DNA of 64,000 nt from an uncultured Opitutales bacterium (lineage in GTDB: Bacteria; Verrucomicrobiota; Verrucomicrobiia; Opitutales; Seribacteraceae). Positions 34,713-42,389 of this stretch are shown piece by piece (position 1 is the first letter of the stretch; each line of letters opens with the position of its first letter). The notes beneath the pieces are model-generated. The model had not been told where the DNA came from, did no database searches, and saw only the letters and a list, made by a program, of their open reading frames with translations. Location of the stretch: assembly GCA_943789375.1 (NCBI GenBank), contig CALSTX010000016.1, forward strand, positions 1-64,000, written 5' to 3'. A program made the translations under genes and the position numbers.

Positions 34713-35728
34713 TGAAAAATGCTTTTTTAAGGTTCATCGGTTTACTGGTTACAGCGTCGTGCATCTTTGCCGAAGAAAAGTCTGAATTGATCATAAACGG
34801 ATCCGACTGGTTCGATACAGAGGGCCGTAAAATATCCGCCCACGAGGGAGAACTGGCACGCTTCGGCGATTATTTTTACTGGTATGGCAGCAGTTACAAA
34901 AATAATCCACAAGGCAAGTTTCGTATGACTGCGGGCCCGGTATGGAATGGTGTGCAGGTATACCGCTCGAAGGACTTGGTAAACTGGGAATATCGCGGAA
35001 TATGTCTACCCCGCCCCGAAAAAGGATTTGGTAAACTGGGAGCCACAGGAAGGTCACATATACTCTATAATAAAAAGACCAAAAAGTATGTGATGTGGTA
35101 TCGATGGTTCGTGGCGATGCCTGCATCTTTTTTAATGGTCGCCACCGCGGATCATCCAGAAGGTCCATTCACTCCCCTGGGTGCAAGGGAAGTGGGTACA
35201 TCGACGGGTTTTGGTTCAGACATGAATATATTTCAGGACGATGATGGAAAGGCATATTTAGTTTACTGCGACCACAACAAGCCGGAAACCGGAGGAAACT
35301 GGAGATACGCCATCCGCATAGACAGCCTGACTGATGATTACCTCAATAGTAATCGTGAGGGAGCGATGGTTTTTGGTGGTGGTAATGAGGCACCTGCGAT
35401 GACCAAGTACAAAGGTAAATACATTGCACTTGCCTCAGGTGTACATGGATGGGCCGGTTCCGAAACTGTGTGTGCCACTGCAGATTCGCCGCTTGGTAAA
35501 TGGACACCCCAAGGACACATCACTGAAAAACGAACATGGGGATCACAAGTTACAGATTTAATCTACATAGAGGAATCCGATCAGGTATTGGCTTTGTGTG
35601 ACCAGTGGTGGATACCGGACCGAGCGGATATTGACAAGTCACGCTATCTCTTTCTTCCTCTTCGCTACGACTCCATCTCGGGCAAGGCAAAGATGGAATA
35701 CCTGGAAAAATGGAACCCTCTAAACTGA
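34712..35728 (+). CDS. Exported GH43-like glycosidase
   Basis: A 338-residue protein starting at the ATG of GTGATGA (34712; GTG at 34709 also possible) with signal peptide (FLRFIGLLVTASCIFA). The sequence has the five-bladed propeller look of GH43-type enzymes: AHEGELARFGDYFYWYG, FGSDMNIFQDDDGKAYLVY, GGGNEAPAMTKYKGKYI. The Glu in NEAPAM and Asp residues in the other two motifs are candidate catalytic residues. GH43 enzymes cut arabinose- or xylose-containing or galactan-type glycosides. Its place next to the regulator suggests it frees the sugar that the following genes consume. Confidence 0.78.
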   Translation: MKNAFLRFIGLLVTASCIFAEEKSELIINGSDWFDTEGRKISAHEGELARFGDYFYWYGSSYKNNPQGKFRMTAGPVWNGVQVYRSKDLVNWEYRGICLPRPEKGFGKLGATGRSHILYNKKTKKYVMWYRWFVAMPASFLMVATADHPEGPFTPLGAREVGTSTGFGSDMNIFQDDDGKAYLVYCDHNKPETGGNWRYAIRIDSLTDDYLNSNREGAMVFGGGNEAPAMTKYKGKYIALASGVHGWAGSETVCATADSPLGKWTPQGHITEKRTWGSQVTDLIYIEESDQVLALCDQWWIPDRADIDKSRYLFLPLRYDSISGKAKMEYLEKWNPLN

Positions 35729-35744
35729 GCAGTTGGACAAAAGT

Positions 35745-36071
35745 ATGGGTTTATTCCTTTTAGTTTTTACGACATCAATTGCCACAGCTCTTAACGGAGC
35801 CAAAGAGATTAGTTACGACGGGGACCATCACCCCCGATGCTTCACCACATGGATGGCGGAGCAGGGGTTCCATAGGGCTTAAGATATGGAGAGACGGATG
35901 AGTAACTGTTATAATATTACCAAAGACCCTGTCCATGTAAGAGATCTCCATGCAACCATGCTCGATCAGTTGGGCATCAATCACCAGGAATTGACTTACC
36001 CCTTTCAGGGAATTGATCAAAAACTTACCGGGGTTGAACCAGCACGTGTGGTGCACGATTTACTGATTTAA
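35745..36071 (+). pseudogene. DUF1501 protein C-terminal remnant
   Basis: The stretch keeps the ending of DUF1501 proteins: GDHHPRCFTTWMA, then [20 protein letters not shown] and GIDQKLTG, closing with VVHDLL. It is interrupted by a TAA and a frame change between 35877 and 35910. The N-terminal 30 codons are unrelated. It sits 16 bp after the GH43-like gene inside the carbohydrate cluster, so a larger gene was lost here. Confidence 0.75.
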
Positions 36072-36102
36072 AAAGTACGAAAAAAAAGAAATTCCTCTAA
36101 CT

Positions 36103-37485
36103 ATGCAACCGACCAAAATTGGATTCCTTCCCCTCTATTTAAAGTTGTACGATGAACTGTTTCCAGAAATGCGGGAGACCATGGAGAAGTTCTCCTCTGA
36201 TATACAAACCGAACTACTGAGTAAAGGTATAGAAGTTATTCCCGCACCAATTTGCCGGACTGAAGAGGAATTTAAAGAAGCAGGAAAAATATTTACTGAT
36301 TGCTCGGCGGTTGTGTGCCTGCATCTGGCATACTCACCCTCCTTGGAAAGCATAGATACACTGGTTTCCCTAAACAAGCCATTGATTATGCTGGATACGA
36401 CCATGAACTCATCTTTTGGCAAAGATGCAACCGTGGATGATTTGATGAACAATCATGGAATACACGGAGTTCAGGATTTGTGCAGTCTGCTGAAAAGAAA
36501 GGGGGTACAGTATTTTGTGGAAACCGGTCACTGGCAGGAATCCGATGTTATCGAGCGGGTGGCGAACCTATGCAAGGCAACAAACGCAGCCAATTCCATG
36601 AAGGGTGGAAAAGTAGGATTGATTGGAAAGTCTTTTCACGGAATGGGGGATTTTGCCATAACCCCGGAAGATTTGGAAAGGTGGATCGGTACAAAGGTTG
36701 AACCATTTAAAACCGGGCAAATCCTTGAGCTACTCAATTCCTTGACCGAGGAAGAAATCAAGAAAGAGATGGACCTGGACCTCTCTGCATTTGACCTTGG
36801 AAAATATGATGAGGATGCACACCGGAGAACGGTACGAATGAGCCTGGTCGTCCGGAAATGGGTGGAACAAAACGACCTGCTTGGGTTTTCGATGAACTTT
36901 GCTGATTTTGATCGGTCAAAGGGATTTGAATGTGTGCCCTTCATGGAGGCAAGCAAGGCCATGGCAAGCGGTACCGGATATGCCGGAGAAGGAGATGTAT
37001 TGACCGCGGCTTTTTGCGGAGCTTTATTGCAAATCTTTCCTGCGAGTAGTTTTACTGAAATCTTTTGTCCGGACTGGAAAGGAAACAGACTATTTCTCAG
37101 TCATATGGGTGAAATGAACCCCGCGATTTCGGATGGTAAGATGTTGATGACGGCGAAGGATTATATCTTCTCTGATATTGATTCGCCAATGATGGCATAC
37201 GGCAGTTTCAGACCAGGAATTGCAGTACTGGCCAACCTTGCCCAGACCGAGGAAGGGAAATTTACCCTGACCTTAAGCGAAATGGAAGTACTGGAAGGGA
37301 GGAATGTGGAAAACTTAGAGGAAGCCATCCGTGGATGGATCCGTCCCAAAATTCCAGTCGATCGGTTTCTTGAAAAATATAGTGAAGTTGGCGGTACCCA
37401 CCACCAAGTCCTGGTCTATGGTGATAGCTTACGCACCCTCATCGCCTTTGGTAAAATGATGAACTTCTCCATATCAATTATATGA
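36103..37485 (+). CDS. L-fucose/L-arabinose isomerase-superfamily protein
   Basis: A 460-residue cytosolic protein of the fucose/arabinose isomerase superfamily. The first part (PTKIGFLPLYLKLYDELFPE) and the metal-binding parts (GEGDVLTAAFCGALLQI, FLSHMGEMNPA, GTHHQVLVYGD) match the pattern of isomerases that turn an aldose into a ketose with Mn2+. The Glu in GEGD and the histidines of GEMN and GTHHQ are likely ligands by position. It starts the compact gene run that follows, overlapping the next gene by four bases. The particular sugar cannot be inferred. Confidence 0.85.
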   Translation: MQPTKIGFLPLYLKLYDELFPEMRETMEKFSSDIQTELLSKGIEVIPAPICRTEEEFKEAGKIFTDCSAVVCLHLAYSPSLESIDTLVSLNKPLIMLDTTMNSSFGKDATVDDLMNNHGIHGVQDLCSLLKRKGVQYFVETGHWQESDVIERVANLCKATNAANSMKGGKVGLIGKSFHGMGDFAITPEDLERWIGTKVEPFKTGQILELLNSLTEEEIKKEMDLDLSAFDLGKYDEDAHRRTVRMSLVVRKWVEQNDLLGFSMNFADFDRSKGFECVPFMEASKAMASGTGYAGEGDVLTAAFCGALLQIFPASSFTEIFCPDWKGNRLFLSHMGEMNPAISDGKMLMTAKDYIFSDIDSPMMAYGSFRPGIAVLANLAQTEEGKFTLTLSEMEVLEGRNVENLEEAIRGWIRPKIPVDRFLEKYSEVGGTHHQVLVYGDSLRTLIAFGKMMNFSISII

Positions 37486-38519
37486 ATTTTGAAATAAAGC
37501 AGACGGACAAAGAATTTTATCAGGAGTACCTTCAGGATTTCCTCCCTGAAAATATTATCGATGTGCATACACATTGTTATGAAAAAGAAACAGTACATTC
37601 AGAAAAGGAACAAGATAGCAGACTGGCTGCCTGGCCGCTCTTGGTTGCGGATGAAAACCCCATAGAGGACCTTATGGAAACTTACCGCATGATGTTTCCG
37701 GGAAAGAAAGTAACTCCTTGTATCTTCCCCTGGATTGAACCGGAAAACAAAATTGTGGAACTAAACCGATATGTTTTGGACTGTGCGGAAAAACACAATA
37801 TACCCGCATTACTCCTTGCCCTACCCCATTGGTCTGCCGAAGAACTCGAAGCCAGACTGATTGAACGGAAGTTCAACGGAATCAAGGTATACCTGAGCTT
37901 TGCTCCTTCCTACCTACCACGGGACGAAGTAAGGATTTATGATTTCCTACCACCTTCACAACTGGAGGTATTGGACAGGCTTGGGCTTGCTGTGATGTTG
38001 CACATTCCAAGATCCGGAAGATTAAAAGACCCGGTAAACCTTGGCCAAATCCTGGAAATTGAACAGAACTATCCAAACCTAAAACTCATACTTGCTCATG
38101 TTGGCCGAGCTTATTGCGAAGAAGATGTAGGCGATGCATTTGAGATTTTAAAAAAGACTGAGCGACTGACTTTCGACTTCTCGGCCAATACCAATGCCAA
38201 GGTATTTGAATGGGCAATCAATGCGGTTGGACCGCAACGTATGATTTTTGGCAGTGATCTACCAATCACCCGGATGAGAATGCGACGAATCACCAAGAAT
38301 GGAAAGTACCTAAACCTTGTACCCAAAGGATTGTATGGAGATGTATCCGATGATCCAAGCATGCGCGAGATAGAAGGAGAAGAAGCGGACCGCCTGTCCT
38401 TCTTTATTTACGAAGAAATCAAATCGATCAGGGAAGCGGCGATTAATACCCGATTAAACAAAGGAGAAATCGAAGATCTCTTCTTTAATAATGCACACCG
38501 CATGTTGGGCCTAAGTTAA
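37482..38519 (+). CDS. Amidohydrolase_2 family metal-dependent hydrolase
   Basis: A 345-residue TIM-barrel hydrolase. Metal-site motifs are IIDVHTHCYEKE (HxH), HIPRSGR, LILAHVGRAYCEED and MIFGSDLPITRMR (the final Asp). Family members open lactones, decarboxylate or isomerise sugar acids. The four-base ATGA overlap with the isomerase gene suggests coupled expression. In a sugar-breakdown cluster a lactonase role is reasonable, but that is inference from context. Confidence 0.85.
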   Translation: MNFEIKQTDKEFYQEYLQDFLPENIIDVHTHCYEKETVHSEKEQDSRLAAWPLLVADENPIEDLMETYRMMFPGKKVTPCIFPWIEPENKIVELNRYVLDCAEKHNIPALLLALPHWSAEELEARLIERKFNGIKVYLSFAPSYLPRDEVRIYDFLPPSQLEVLDRLGLAVMLHIPRSGRLKDPVNLGQILEIEQNYPNLKLILAHVGRAYCEEDVGDAFEILKKTERLTFDFSANTNAKVFEWAINAVGPQRMIFGSDLPITRMRMRRITKNGKYLNLVPKGLYGDVSDDPSMREIEGEEADRLSFFIYEEIKSIREAAINTRLNKGEIEDLFFNNAHRMLGLS

Positions 38520-38525
38520 AACTCA

Positions 38526-39995
38526 GTGGCAGTGCCAAAAAAATATCTGATTGGGATGGACTTGGGAACAAGTTCGATCAAGGCCGTGCTCTGTAAAAGT
38601 GATGGAAAAATAATCGCTCAGGAAAGTGCCGAAACAACCATAATTAAACCATCTACCTGTGAAGCAGAGATTGATCCCGAGCAGTACTTTTTAGAATTCA
38701 CCGGATTGGTAAAATCCTTGGTTTCGCATATAGATGACCCTGAAGAAATCAAAGCCATCTGTTTAAGCGGTGCCACCGGAAATACCATTTTGCTCGATCA
38801 TGCATCTAAACCATTGGCCCGTGCAATCAGTTGGCTGGACACAAGAACACTGATTGAGGGCGAGGATCCTTGGACCGACTTGGACAAGGAACAATTCTAT
38901 CAAAAAAACGGATGGCCCTACTTCGGTACCTTTCCTCTGGCCCATTTGGGATGGTTAAAAAAGAACAAACCAGAACTTTGGAAACAAGCCAGGCGATTTG
39001 CGATGCTGCATGACTTCATCTTTGAAAAACTCTGTGGCCTGTGGATCATTGATCATTCCAAAGCAACCACCTTTTATTTGCAGGATCAGGTGCAAAGAAA
39101 GTGGAACCTAGAGCTTTTGAGCACTTTGGGAATTCAGGAAACACAACTCCCACAATTGTGCGAAACTGGTAAGGCATGTGGATCACTCACTCCCGAAATT
39201 TGTGAACTCACCGGTTTGTCTACTACAACAATGCCTGTAACCGGCAGTTTTGACCACCCCTCCGCCGCCCGGGGAACCGGAGTTTGGGAAGAAGGTGATC
39301 TGCTTATTTCAGCCGGTACTTCCTGGGTCGTATTCACACCTGTAGAAAACAGAGAAATTGCCCTGAAAGAAAATATGCTTATCGACCCTTTTCTTTCAAC
39401 CAATGGATGCTGGGGTGCCATTTTTGCTCTTACCGCAGTGGGTGAGAAATTGCATAAATTATTGGCCAAAGTATTTCCCTCGAAAAGCAACGAAGCAATG
39501 TACGAACACTTCAATAGTCTGGCCATGGAAGCAGAACCGGGAGCAGGTGGTACCATTGTCAATTTGCTCGATCATACCGAGGAGGAAAACTGGAAGGTCG
39601 CCCAATCCTGTACTCCTCAAAACTTATGCCGTGCATTGATGGAAGGGATTGTTTTCCAGATCGCCCAACGCGTGGAGCAGGTCAATCTACTTACCGGAAG
39701 ATCTTCTGGGAAATTGATTTTTACGGGCGGACCGACAAAGAGTGCAATCTGGACTTCGATCCTCGCAGATGTGCTTAACCGACCAGTAAGCATACCTAAA
39801 GATGGAGAATATGCCGGAGCTATGGGAGCAGTGATTCTTGGAGGAATGGGTTGTGGAATCTATTCAGATGAACGGGACGGTTTCAATCAGTTAAAACACC
39901 CATTCACAACTACCCAACCCGATCTCGCCTGCAGCGATTCATACATAGAAATCCAGCGACATTTTCATAAGGAAACCGCAATGGTATCCCAATAA
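38526..39995 (+). CDS. FGGY-family carbohydrate kinase
   Basis: A 489-residue sugar kinase with GMDLGTSSIKAVLCKSDGK (first ATP-binding part), SWLDTRTLIEG, GSFDHPSAARGTGVWEEG and FTGGPTKSAIWTSILAD (C-terminal ATP site). The family phosphorylates ketoses and polyols, such as xylulose, rhamnulose or glycerol. The start is a GTG at 38526 (another GTG at 38532). Its place after an isomerase fits the common isomerase-then-kinase order, suggesting it phosphorylates the ketose made by the first gene. Confidence 0.9.
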   Translation: MAVPKKYLIGMDLGTSSIKAVLCKSDGKIIAQESAETTIIKPSTCEAEIDPEQYFLEFTGLVKSLVSHIDDPEEIKAICLSGATGNTILLDHASKPLARAISWLDTRTLIEGEDPWTDLDKEQFYQKNGWPYFGTFPLAHLGWLKKNKPELWKQARRFAMLHDFIFEKLCGLWIIDHSKATTFYLQDQVQRKWNLELLSTLGIQETQLPQLCETGKACGSLTPEICELTGLSTTTMPVTGSFDHPSAARGTGVWEEGDLLISAGTSWVVFTPVENREIALKENMLIDPFLSTNGCWGAIFALTAVGEKLHKLLAKVFPSKSNEAMYEHFNSLAMEAEPGAGGTIVNLLDHTEEENWKVAQSCTPQNLCRALMEGIVFQIAQRVEQVNLLTGRSSGKLIFTGGPTKSAIWTSILADVLNRPVSIPKDGEYAGAMGAVILGGMGCGIYSDERDGFNQLKHPFTTTQPDLACSDSYIEIQRHFHKETAMVSQ

Positions 39996-40022
39996 TTTCA
40001 AAACAAATATCCAAAACCTTAG

Positions 40023-40745
40023 ATGACAACCAACAAACCTATAAAAACCCTTCCAAAATCTCCATTCTTTGAAACCAGTGTAAAGAATTACATCTTTGGA
40101 GACGCAGTATTGGACTATGCAAAAGCAGTTGATGAGGCCGCCATCCGCCATGATGTGGATGCGATCTTCATCGCCCCCTACACTGAGATTCGCAGAATTG
40201 CCGAGAATACAAGTCGTGTTCTTGTCTTTGCCCCTTACATGGATACTTTGCGACCCGGTCGGGGAATGGCAGATGTATTGCCCGAAGCCATACTCGATGC
40301 TGGTGCAAAGGGAGTATTACTTAACCATTGTGAACGCCCCATGACTCTGCCCCAGATCAAAGAAACAATCGACCGGGCAAATGAAATCGGTTTGATCACT
40401 TTTGCCTGTGCCGACTCTATTGCCGAAACCAAGGGGATTGCACAGTTCGAGCCGGACATTATCAACCCGGAACCCAGTGAACTGATCGGTACAGATCAGG
40501 CAAGTGACATGTCCTATGTGATCGAGACTTTGAAGGTGGTTAAGCAAATTAATCCGAACATTTTGGTCGAACAGGCAGCAGGTATAACCACGGGTGAGCA
40601 AATTTACGACTTCATCATGGCGGGAAATGATGCCGCTGGCTCGGCCTCGGGTATTCTTAAGTCCAAGGACCCAATGAAACTGCTCGATGAAATGGTCTAC
40701 AATGTCAGCCGGGCCAAAAGAAATCTTCAATCCAAAACCAACTAA
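40023..40745 (+). CDS. Triosephosphate-isomerase-like protein, atypical
   Basis: A 240-residue (beta/alpha)8 protein of the triosephosphate isomerase superfamily. Candidate catalytic residues are kept: K21 (TSVKNY), H102 (LLNHCER) and E150 (PEPSELIGTD). The surrounding motifs differ from the housekeeping enzyme: N-x-K is S-x-K and YEPVWAIGT is replaced by PEPSELIGT. Relatives of this branch act on tetrose phosphates or other small sugar phosphates in accessory pathways. In this cluster it probably isomerises a short sugar phosphate after kinase action. Confidence 0.82.
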   Translation: MTTNKPIKTLPKSPFFETSVKNYIFGDAVLDYAKAVDEAAIRHDVDAIFIAPYTEIRRIAENTSRVLVFAPYMDTLRPGRGMADVLPEAILDAGAKGVLLNHCERPMTLPQIKETIDRANEIGLITFACADSIAETKGIAQFEPDIINPEPSELIGTDQASDMSYVIETLKVVKQINPNILVEQAAGITTGEQIYDFIMAGNDAAGSASGILKSKDPMKLLDEMVYNVSRAKRNLQSKTN

Positions 40746-40755
40746 AACGTTAACC

Positions 40756-41253
40756 ATGAAAATTGTCCGAGAAACTCTCGACCTCAAATCCACTGGCCAG
40801 CGGCCTACCTTTCACACGATCACCGATGAGGTGAAGAAAATTGTTCATCAATCAGGTATCCAACTGGGATCGTGTCTGGTTTATTCACGACACACCACCT
40901 GTGCTGTAATGATAGACGAAGACTCCTTTGACAAGGCATACACCGGACTGACTTACTTGCAGCAGGACCTTGCAGATATTTTTGAGAACATCATTCCTAC
41001 CTGCAGAAAAGAAGGTCAGTATATGCACCCAGGTCCGGAACTTACCGTATTTGCAGCCAAGCACGGGGAGGACAAACCGGGAACATTAAATACCGATGCC
41101 CATTTACGATCATCCATCATGGGCAGAAGTGAAACCATACCCATTTTCGAGGGAAATCTGGAACTTGGAGAGTTTGGGCATGTCTACTTTGTGGACTTTG
41201 ATCACACCCGTTCGCGCAACCGTCAGGTCATCATACAGGTATCCGGAGAATAA
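40756..41253 (+). CDS. YjbQ (UPF0047) family protein, copy 1
   Basis: A 165-residue single-domain YjbQ protein. Family marks are VYSRHTTCAVMIDED, the metal-like histidines in MHPG and DAHLRSS, and LELGEFGHVYFVD near the end. YjbQ proteins are reported to have a weak thiamine-phosphate-synthase-like activity, and their physiological role is open. The ATG at 40756 is 10 bp after the previous stop; an upstream in-frame start at 40687 would overlap it. The second copy follows 30 bp downstream. A role in sugar-phosphate chemistry is suggested by context only. Confidence 0.85.
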   Translation: MKIVRETLDLKSTGQRPTFHTITDEVKKIVHQSGIQLGSCLVYSRHTTCAVMIDEDSFDKAYTGLTYLQQDLADIFENIIPTCRKEGQYMHPGPELTVFAAKHGEDKPGTLNTDAHLRSSIMGRSETIPIFEGNLELGEFGHVYFVDFDHTRSRNRQVIIQVSGE

Positions 41254-41283
41254 ACCTTTAGAAAAATATTTAACATACAAACT

Positions 41284-41787
41284 ATGAAAATTGTCACCGA
41301 AAAAATCGCCCTTCAATCAAAAGGATTAAACCCGACCTTTCACGATGTTACCGAACAGGTAAAAGAGATCGTCAAGAACACAGGCGTACAACACGGCAAT
41401 ATCGTCGTATACTCGCACCATACTACCTGCTCGGTAATGACGCAGGAGTGCTCGCACGATAAAACCTACTTCGGATTGGAATTCCTCCAACAGGATCTGT
41501 GCAATGTCATGGAAAAACTCATACCCACTTGCAGGCATGAGGGACAGTATATGCATCCGGGTAAGGAACACATTGATTTTGCCATGAGTTTGGGCACGGA
41601 AGAGGGAGAATGGACCAGCCTTAACACCGAGGCACATCTTCGTTCGACCTTCTTTGGTCGTTCGGAAACGATTTTACTGGTGGATGGCGAGCTCCAACTT
41701 GGGGAGTTCGGATATATTTACTTCATCGACTGGGATCAGGTACGAGCACGCAAACGGGTCTGTCAGGTTCAAGTATTGGGAGAATAA
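41284..41787 (+). CDS. YjbQ (UPF0047) family protein, copy 2
   Basis: A 167-residue paralogue of the preceding gene, with VYSHHTTCSVMTQECSHD, QYMHPGKEH and LNTEAHLRSTFFGRSET. The conserved histidines are retained in both copies, so both are likely active. Differences at the active-site loop (IDEDSFD versus TQECSHD) suggest separate substrates or a heteromer. Tandem paralogues of this family in one sugar cluster are unusual. It overlaps nothing and is followed 4 bp later by the SIS gene. Confidence 0.85.
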   Translation: MKIVTEKIALQSKGLNPTFHDVTEQVKEIVKNTGVQHGNIVVYSHHTTCSVMTQECSHDKTYFGLEFLQQDLCNVMEKLIPTCRHEGQYMHPGKEHIDFAMSLGTEEGEWTSLNTEAHLRSTFFGRSETILLVDGELQLGEFGYIYFIDWDQVRARKRVCQVQVLGE

Positions 41788-41791
41788 ACAA

Positions 41792-42385
41792 GTGACAAAA
41801 TCGCCCTGGGAAGCCGCCCGGGATTCGTTCGAAATCGAATCCTCCGCTCTGGCCAATGCATTGAGTTCAATTGAGCAAAAATCATTCGAAAAGGCAGTAA
41901 AACTTCTTGCCGGTGCGGAACGCATTGGTGCAAGCGGATGTGGGCATTCTGGCATTGCCTGTATGCACTTCGCACATTTGATGTGCTGCATCGAACTTTC
42001 AGGCAGATTTATTTCTCCAGCCGAAGCAGTTCATGGAGCAAGTGGCTTCCTCAAGGAGGGAGATGTCATAGTGCTTGCCTCCCGGGGGGGGCAAACCAGT
42101 GAACTGCTTCCCATCATGGAAATATGCAAAGCTAAGAAAGTCCATATCATCGCCATTACCGAAAATATGGAATCCTCCTTGGCCAGAGGTTCTCAGGTGG
42201 TTTTAAAAATGCGAGTCGATCGAGAGGCTGACAAATTCGACAGCCAGGGAACCTCAAGTTTCGTGGTACTGTCTGCAATTTTTGATGCCTTACAAGCAGC
42301 CCTAATTGAAAAGACGGATTTCCGAAATGAACAATTTGCTAAAATCCATCCGGCCGGAGCGGTGGGAAAAAAATTAAATTCATAA
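41792..42385 (+). CDS. SIS-domain sugar isomerase (KpsF/GutQ-like, no CBS)
   Basis: A 197-residue SIS-domain protein from the GTG at 41792. Sugar-phosphate-binding motifs are GASGCGHSGIACMHFAHLM, LASRGGQTSELLPIM and IAITENMESSLARGS. KpsF/GutQ relatives interconvert arabinose 5-phosphate and ribulose 5-phosphate, but those also have CBS domains, which are missing here. The HPAGAVGKKLN ending is typical of the group. It sits between YjbQ and the symporter with 4-bp gaps on both sides, consistent with one transcript. It likely isomerises a sugar phosphate in the same pathway. Confidence 0.88.
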   Translation: MTKSPWEAARDSFEIESSALANALSSIEQKSFEKAVKLLAGAERIGASGCGHSGIACMHFAHLMCCIELSGRFISPAEAVHGASGFLKEGDVIVLASRGGQTSELLPIMEICKAKKVHIIAITENMESSLARGSQVVLKMRVDREADKFDSQGTSSFVVLSAIFDALQAALIEKTDFRNEQFAKIHPAGAVGKKLNS

Positions 42386-42389
42386 AAGT

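Noticed and set aside
41654-41791. Upstream extension of the SIS gene to an ATG at 41654.
   Set aside because: It would run through the end of the YjbQ gene. The GTG at 41792 gives the family N-terminus.
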